DNA from: an uncultured Collinsella sp.
Lineage (GTDB): Bacteria > Actinomycetota > Coriobacteriia > Coriobacteriales > Coriobacteriaceae
NCBI GenBank assembly: GCA_947507155.1
Contig: CANNOC010000005.1
Span: 1-64,000 of the forward strand
DNA: 64,000 bases
Direction of reading: 5' to 3'
Under the pieces are notes generated by a model. It was given only the letters and a program-made list of their open reading frames with translations, did no database searches and had not been told where the DNA came from. Shown here piece after piece: positions 59,751-64,000 of this stretch (positions are counted from its first letter, which is position 1; every line of letters begins with the position of its first letter). Position numbers and translations under genes: made by a program.

Positions 59751-61514
59751 TTACCGCTTGCCGCCGTGACTGTTGCGCCAAATCTCGCGGCCCAGCATCA
59801 GCGCCAGCACCAGCGCGCTCACGTAGCCCATAAAGCCAATGACCGGGATACCGAACACAACCGGCTCGATGCGCGCGTAGTACACCACCGACGAGCCGAT
59901 AAACAGGCCGGCAATCACAATTGCCATCGACATGCGGTCGATAATTCCACCCAGCTGTCGCAGCGCCTTATCGCTGCTCATGATCTGCGTGTTTACCTTA
60001 AGCTGACCGCGCGTGAGCATACGCGACGCCAAGCCCAGATACTCGGCCGCCTCGAGCGAGCCTTTTGCCGCGCGATAGCTGCTCGCGGCAAGATCGCGCC
60101 CCATTTCGCGGACGCGCGCATAGGCGCTCTTCTCGTTTTTGATGTGCGCTTGGATGATCTGGATCATGTTGACGTTGGGCATGTACTCGGTCAGCAGACC
60201 CTCGAGCGTCACCATGCCGCGGGCGAATATCGTCACCACGCTCGGCAGCTCAACGTCGTTTTTGCGCGCCAGGTTTAGCAACGAGGTCAAAAACTCGCCG
60301 ATATCCAGGTCCTTAAGATCGAGCCCCGCAAAGTCGGCAACGATAAAGTCCAAGTCGGACAAAAAGGCCGAATGGTCGAGCTCGGCCGAGTCGCCGCGCG
60401 TCACGGCAAAGCGCATGAGCGAATCCTTGAGCTTGGGCACGTCGCCCTCGGCCACGGCAAAGATCATATCCTTGACGATACCGCGGTCGTGGCTCGACAT
60501 GCGCCCGACCATGCCCAGGTCAATAAAGTAGACGATGCCGTCCTTGAGGATGATGTTTCCCGCATGCGGGTCGGCATGGAAAAAGCCGTCGTCGAGCACC
60601 TGCGTCGAATAGTCCTCGACAATCGCCGAGCCGATCTTTTCCAGGTCATAGCCCTCGGCCACCAGGCGCTCGGGATCGGCAATCGAGATGCCGTCAATGT
60701 AGTCCATGACCACCACGTGCTCGGTGCAAAGGTCCAGGTAGGATTTGGGACACGACACGCCATGCACGCTTTTGTGGAAGTCATAGAAATCGTTGAGGTT
60801 TTTGGCCTCGGCCAAAAAGTTGGTCTCCTCGCGAAACGAGGTCCACAGCTCCTCGACCACGCCATGCAGGTCCACAAACTGGTCGGTGTTGACGAACTTG
60901 GAAACGATACGCACCACCGAGCGGATGATGTCGATGTCCTGCGCCATAACCTGCTGCGCGCCGGGGCGCTGTACCTTAACGGCCACGTCCTCGCCGGTCA
61001 CCAAGCGGGCACGGTGCACCTGCGCGAGCGACGCGCTTCCGAGCGGGTTGGGGTCGATTGCGTCGAACATCTGCCCCAGGCGCTGGCCGTACTCCTCTTC
61101 CAGACAGCGGAGCACTACCTCATACGGCACCGGCTCTACGTCGGAGCGCAGGCGACGCAGCTCGTCGCAAAAACGCTGCGGCAAAATCTCGGAACGGTTA
61201 GCCAGAATCTGCCCCATTTTGACGAACATGGGGCCGAGCTCTTCGAGCAGACGACGCAGGCGCACCGGCGTGAGATTATCCCATACGCGGTACTTCTTGA
61301 TCAGGCGAACGATCTGACCGATGCGTTCGCGGCGACCTGCCGGCGTGAGCTGATACTCCTCGTCCGGCGCCATCGCGTCGGGCTCTTCGGGGACCATATC
61401 GACAGCGCGCGGCTTCTTGCGAGCGCCCGAGACGGCGGCATCGACCTCGTCGACAACCGCCGCCTCGTCACCCAAGGGATCTAGATTGTTGTAATCGGTG
61501 GTGGAATCTGCCAT
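59751..61514 (-). CDS. ABC1/UbiB (AarF) family atypical protein kinase
   Basis: A 587-residue protein of the UbiB/ADCK family, whose members bind ATP and support isoprenoid-lipid or quinone metabolism at membranes. The unusual A-rich nucleotide loop is PLGSASLAQVHRARL near residue 156, the KxGQ motif is KMGQILANR near residue 96, the lysine is in DVAVKVQRPGA near residue 179, the catalytic aspartate is in DGFFHADPHAGNI near residue 312 and FIDLGMVGRM follows. Two C-terminal hydrophobic segments (about residues 535-580) anchor it. The phasin-like gene upstream ends nine bases before the start, so they are one transcription unit. Confidence 0.92.
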   Translation of the reverse strand: MADSTTDYNNLDPLGDEAAVVDEVDAAVSGARKKPRAVDMVPEEPDAMAPDEEYQLTPAGRRERIGQIVRLIKKYRVWDNLTPVRLRRLLEELGPMFVKMGQILANRSEILPQRFCDELRRLRSDVEPVPYEVVLRCLEEEYGQRLGQMFDAIDPNPLGSASLAQVHRARLVTGEDVAVKVQRPGAQQVMAQDIDIIRSVVRIVSKFVNTDQFVDLHGVVEELWTSFREETNFLAEAKNLNDFYDFHKSVHGVSCPKSYLDLCTEHVVVMDYIDGISIADPERLVAEGYDLEKIGSAIVEDYSTQVLDDGFFHADPHAGNIILKDGIVYFIDLGMVGRMSSHDRGIVKDMIFAVAEGDVPKLKDSLMRFAVTRGDSAELDHSAFLSDLDFIVADFAGLDLKDLDIGEFLTSLLNLARKNDVELPSVVTIFARGMVTLEGLLTEYMPNVNMIQIIQAHIKNEKSAYARVREMGRDLAASSYRAAKGSLEAAEYLGLASRMLTRGQLKVNTQIMSSDKALRQLGGIIDRMSMAIVIAGLFIGSSVVYYARIEPVVFGIPVIGFMGYVSALVLALMLGREIWRNSHGGKR

Positions 61515-61522
61515 CTGCGCTG

Positions 61523-61939
61523 CTACTCGGCCTCTTCGGTGTCCTCTGCATCGTCGGGCTCAACGGACTCGACGGGCACCGAGGTCACGTTATCCTCGAC
61601 CGAATCGACGATGTCGCGCACATGGGCCAGGAAGGCCGTGCGCTCGGGGGCGGTCATAACCCGGACGCGAGCCAGGATGAGCTCGTCGAGCACGCGCTGC
61701 GCCGCAGTCTCGCCCTGCATGCCCAGGCGCTCGGTCAGGTCGGAAATGGTGCCGCCGGCCTGCTCGAACATGTCGGACACGCTGCGGGCGATATCGGGAG
61801 TGCCGGCGTCCTTGCGCACCTGCTCACCCTTGGTATTGAGGTCGTCGAGGACCTTCTTGCCGCCCTCGACGGCAACGGCGGCGGCACCGAAGCCCACGTT
61901 GATGGCACCGTTAACAAGCTGATCGAATTTCATAACCAT
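61523..61939 (-). CDS. Phasin-like helical protein, partner of the UbiB gene
   Basis: A 138-residue protein with a hydrophobic and amphipathic N-terminus (MKFDQLVNGAINVGFGAAAV), then GGKKVLDDLNTKGEQVRKDA and long helices, and an acidic C-terminal tail ending EDTEEAE. This layout resembles the short phasin-like or PhaF-type genes found directly upstream of UbiB-type kinases in several Gram-positive groups. It may help place the kinase at the membrane. The start at 61939 follows TTGGAGCCAACC; an ATG two codons later is an alternative. Function is inferred only from context. Confidence 0.65.
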   Translation of the reverse strand: MVMKFDQLVNGAINVGFGAAAVAVEGGKKVLDDLNTKGEQVRKDAGTPDIARSVSDMFEQAGGTISDLTERLGMQGETAAQRVLDELILARVRVMTAPERTAFLAHVRDIVDSVEDNVTSVPVESVEPDDAEDTEEAE

Positions 61940-62030
61940 GGTTGGCTCCAATCATGAACAACTGCATTGGCCTTCTTGTACCCAAGATTGGGTGAACGAC
62001 ACAAAATCGTTTTATCCCCGGGATAGAAAT

Positions 62031-62069
62031 CGAGCGGGGCAAAGCCTTTGACGGCGTTTGTCCCGCTCG
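62031..62069 (-). terminator. Hairpin after the C69 dipeptidase gene
   Basis: CGAGCGGGGCAAAGCC pairs with GGCGTTTGTCCCGCTCG. On the minus strand it starts 19 bp after the dipeptidase stop, followed by ATTTCT rather than a clean T-run. Confidence 0.65.
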
Positions 62070-62087
62070 TTCGCCGCAAGGCCGTCT

Positions 62088-63611
62088 TTACCTTACGTTG
62101 TCGTTCATCGCGAAGGAGTTCTTCATGGCACAGCTCGTGGTGTAGAGCACCTTGCCCAACAGAGCATCGGTTTCCACGCGCACAAGCTCGGCAAAGGCCT
62201 CGTTAGCACGGGCGAGCTCGGCAGGCACCTCGGCCTCGGGCAGCGCGGCTACGACAGCGTCAACGTCGTGAATCTGCTTGTGGCCCATGCCGCCGACCTT
62301 CTCCTGATAGTCCTCGACCGCGCGACCGCACTCGTGGAAGCGAACATCGGCCAAGGCACCGATCAGGCGATTTGCCCAATAGAAATTCTCGGACGTCACG
62401 CGAGCCTGCGTGTCGGCGTAGTACTCGGGCATGGTCTCGACATTGGCGTACAGCGGCACGAGCGCGTTAAACGAGTTAGAGCCAAACGCCATCCACTGCA
62501 CGGCGCGATACGCCGGCTGCGCATAGGGGCGCAGCTGCAGCACGGCAAGCTGGCTGTTGCGGTTGATGCCGATGGGACGATAGGCGCCGCGCGTGGCGGG
62601 CGTGCCCTTGCTGCCGTAGCAGTCGTACTCCGTACCCTGGTAGTGGCTCGAAAGCACGTACTTGATATCCTCGATGGTCACCTTGCGCTCGGGCACGCGG
62701 CTCCAGGGGATATCGTCGCTCTCGGGCGTGTAGTCGGCCTCGGGACCGTCCCACACATCGCTGGGGTTGAAACAGCGCTGCATATACCAGGCACGCGGCG
62801 TGTTGTAGACGTGGTCGCTGTCGCTGTGCGAGCCAAAGGCCTCGCGCGGGTTAAAGACCGCGGCGGGACCGTCGCCCTCGACGCCCAGCGTCAGGTCCAG
62901 ATGCCACTCGGCCATCCAGGAGCGCAGGTCGGCGGAGCACATGTGGTCGACCTGGGCGCCCTCGGCGTCGTCCAGGTCAAAGCTATCGATACCCAGCTGG
63001 TTGGGCATGGTCACGTAAGCATCATCGGGCACGCGCTTGGCGATCCAGTGGTGGCCGCCGATGGTCTCGAGCCACCAGATCTCGTCAACATCACTAAAGG
63101 CGATGCCGTTGTTCTCGTAGGTGCCGTAGCGCTCGAGCAGGTCGCCCAGGATGCGCACGCCATCGCGGGCAGACTTGGCGTACGGCAGCACCAGGGTCAC
63201 CATATCCTCCTCGCCCAAACCACCGGGCTGCGCCGGAACATAGCCGTCCTCGCCCTCGTTGCCCTTGGCGGGCACGTAGTCCACGAGCGGATCGGCGCCG
63301 CGGACGCGCTCGTTGGTGGTGAGCGTCTCGGTTGCGGACATGCCAACATTGAGCTCGTTGAAGCCGGCCTCGGCCCAAATGCCATGACCCGGGACAACGT
63401 CGGGGACGCTCGTGTAACGCATGGGATTGTCGGGCAGCTCAACGGTCAAGTGGCTCAGGACACTCGTGTAGACACGCGGCTGCTCGTCGGGATGCACCAC
63501 GCGCATGCGCTTGGGCTCGAATACCCCATTGGACGAGTCCTCATTGCGGGCAACAAGCGTCGACCCGTCGTAGCTCGCGTTCTTACCAACCAAAATCGTT
63601 GTGCACGGCAT
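62088..63611 (-). CDS. C69-family dipeptidase
   Basis: A 507-residue N-terminal-nucleophile hydrolase of peptidase family C69 (PepD type), which hydrolyses many dipeptides. It starts MPCTTILVGKNAS; C3 is the predicted nucleophile, exposed after removal of the first residues. The family motif GSTLVARNEDS is at residues 17-27, WAEAGFNELNVGMSATET near residue 85 and SDVDEIWWLETIGGHHWIA near residue 165. No signal peptide is present, so it is cytoplasmic. I chose the ATG at 63611 because AAGGAGG lies six bases before it and the Cys is then at the expected place; an ATG two codons upstream overlaps that site. Confidence 0.93.
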   Translation of the reverse strand: MPCTTILVGKNASYDGSTLVARNEDSSNGVFEPKRMRVVHPDEQPRVYTSVLSHLTVELPDNPMRYTSVPDVVPGHGIWAEAGFNELNVGMSATETLTTNERVRGADPLVDYVPAKGNEGEDGYVPAQPGGLGEEDMVTLVLPYAKSARDGVRILGDLLERYGTYENNGIAFSDVDEIWWLETIGGHHWIAKRVPDDAYVTMPNQLGIDSFDLDDAEGAQVDHMCSADLRSWMAEWHLDLTLGVEGDGPAAVFNPREAFGSHSDSDHVYNTPRAWYMQRCFNPSDVWDGPEADYTPESDDIPWSRVPERKVTIEDIKYVLSSHYQGTEYDCYGSKGTPATRGAYRPIGINRNSQLAVLQLRPYAQPAYRAVQWMAFGSNSFNALVPLYANVETMPEYYADTQARVTSENFYWANRLIGALADVRFHECGRAVEDYQEKVGGMGHKQIHDVDAVVAALPEAEVPAELARANEAFAELVRVETDALLGKVLYTTSCAMKNSFAMNDNVR

Positions 63612-63708
63612 GCGCATCCTCCTTGAGCGAAGAAATCAAACGGCAACAGTGTATCGCTTCGGAGCAAAAAGGGCGAAACCGCGACCCCTCGAGCCCCTCG
63701 AGATCCCT

Positions 63709-63938
63709 GTGGTCAAAAAATGCCAAATATGAGTACTGTCACCAATTTAGTAGTAGCAAATTTCCTTGTAACGAGTGCCAGAAATCCCCATTTGTCCAAA
63801 AGCAAGACAACGTTATTCCCCATAGGTTCAATAAAATTGGCTTCCTAACGATAATGGATATCGCTAGGAAACCCAAATGTCATAAAACATATGTGACTAT
63901 CTTGGCAACAGTACTCATATTTGGCGTTTTTTGACCAC
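63709..63938. repeat. MITE-like element with 31-bp terminal inverted repeats
   Basis: The left end (63709-63739: GTGGTCAAAAAATGCC then AAATATGAGTACTGT) is complementary to 63908-63938 with a single mismatch. The 168-bp interior is far more AT-rich than the flanks and contains an inner CCTAACGATA/TATCGCTAGG pairing but no likely gene. Beyond it to the window end (63939-64000) nothing is recognisable. Confidence 0.75.
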
Positions 63939-64000
63939 GTGGTATATAGCTAACCCCTCAAACAGCCCAAAACACCTATTTCGATGCGCGCTCCGCCGCC

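Overview
The window looks like a chromosomal segment from a high-GC Gram-positive gut anaerobe of the Coriobacteriia, most probably Collinsella. This is inferred from the codon usage, a class III fructose bisphosphatase, a Met-tRNA-synthetase-like enzyme of an unusual type, and the many long intergenic palindromes. No taxonomic marker such as rRNA lies in the window.

Layout. 1-7.5 kb (minus strand): the left part of a BREX phage-defence operon, brxA-brxB-brxC-pglX, cut by the window edge inside pglX. brxA starts in a run of ten G. 7.8-16.9 kb: an antitoxin-like mini-gene, serC-serA, a DUF559-like nuclease-fold protein, a broken M20 peptidase, a short DUF1015 protein, two adjacent histidine phosphatases (one with an amber codon), a nitroreductase, and DUF308 and DUF188 genes. 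17-23 kb: a metal-homeostasis block with a His-rich ArsP_2-type exporter, an ArsR/SmtB regulator, a stand-alone HMA metallochaperone, a P1B-ATPase and a DtxR-type regulator. 23-32 kb: a HAD phosphatase, an ABC-F ATPase, pstS-pstC-pstA-pstB, an M20 dipeptidase and another HAD enzyme. 32-47.6 kb: two DegV proteins, a LOG protein, the last steps of queuosine synthesis (tgt, queA, queH), an SDR enzyme, a tail-anchored coiled-coil protein, a zincin-like membrane protein, the MetRS-like enzyme, an rRNA m5C methyltransferase and a barrel-like protein of unknown function. 47.9-51 kb: fbp and two GtrA proteins. 51-59.4 kb: a 2376-residue surface protein with three DUF4430 domains and a downstream membrane-anchored DUF4430 protein, preceded by what reads as a cobalamin riboswitch. 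59.7-63.6 kb: a UbiB-family kinase with a phasin-like partner, and a C69 dipeptidase.

Three things stand out. (1) The riboswitch, the giant DUF4430 surface protein and its membrane partner look like a vitamin-B12-controlled surface capture system; DUF4430 resembles the C-terminal domain of transcobalamin. (2) Intergenic regions hold several families of large palindromes. One family, with copies just after the SDR gene and after queA, has conserved linkers and loops while its stem arms differ between copies and still pair, the mark of a structure under selection. (3) The G10 tract at the first BREX gene is a candidate phase-variation switch.

Repeat and hairpin coordinates were counted by eye and may be off by one or two bases.
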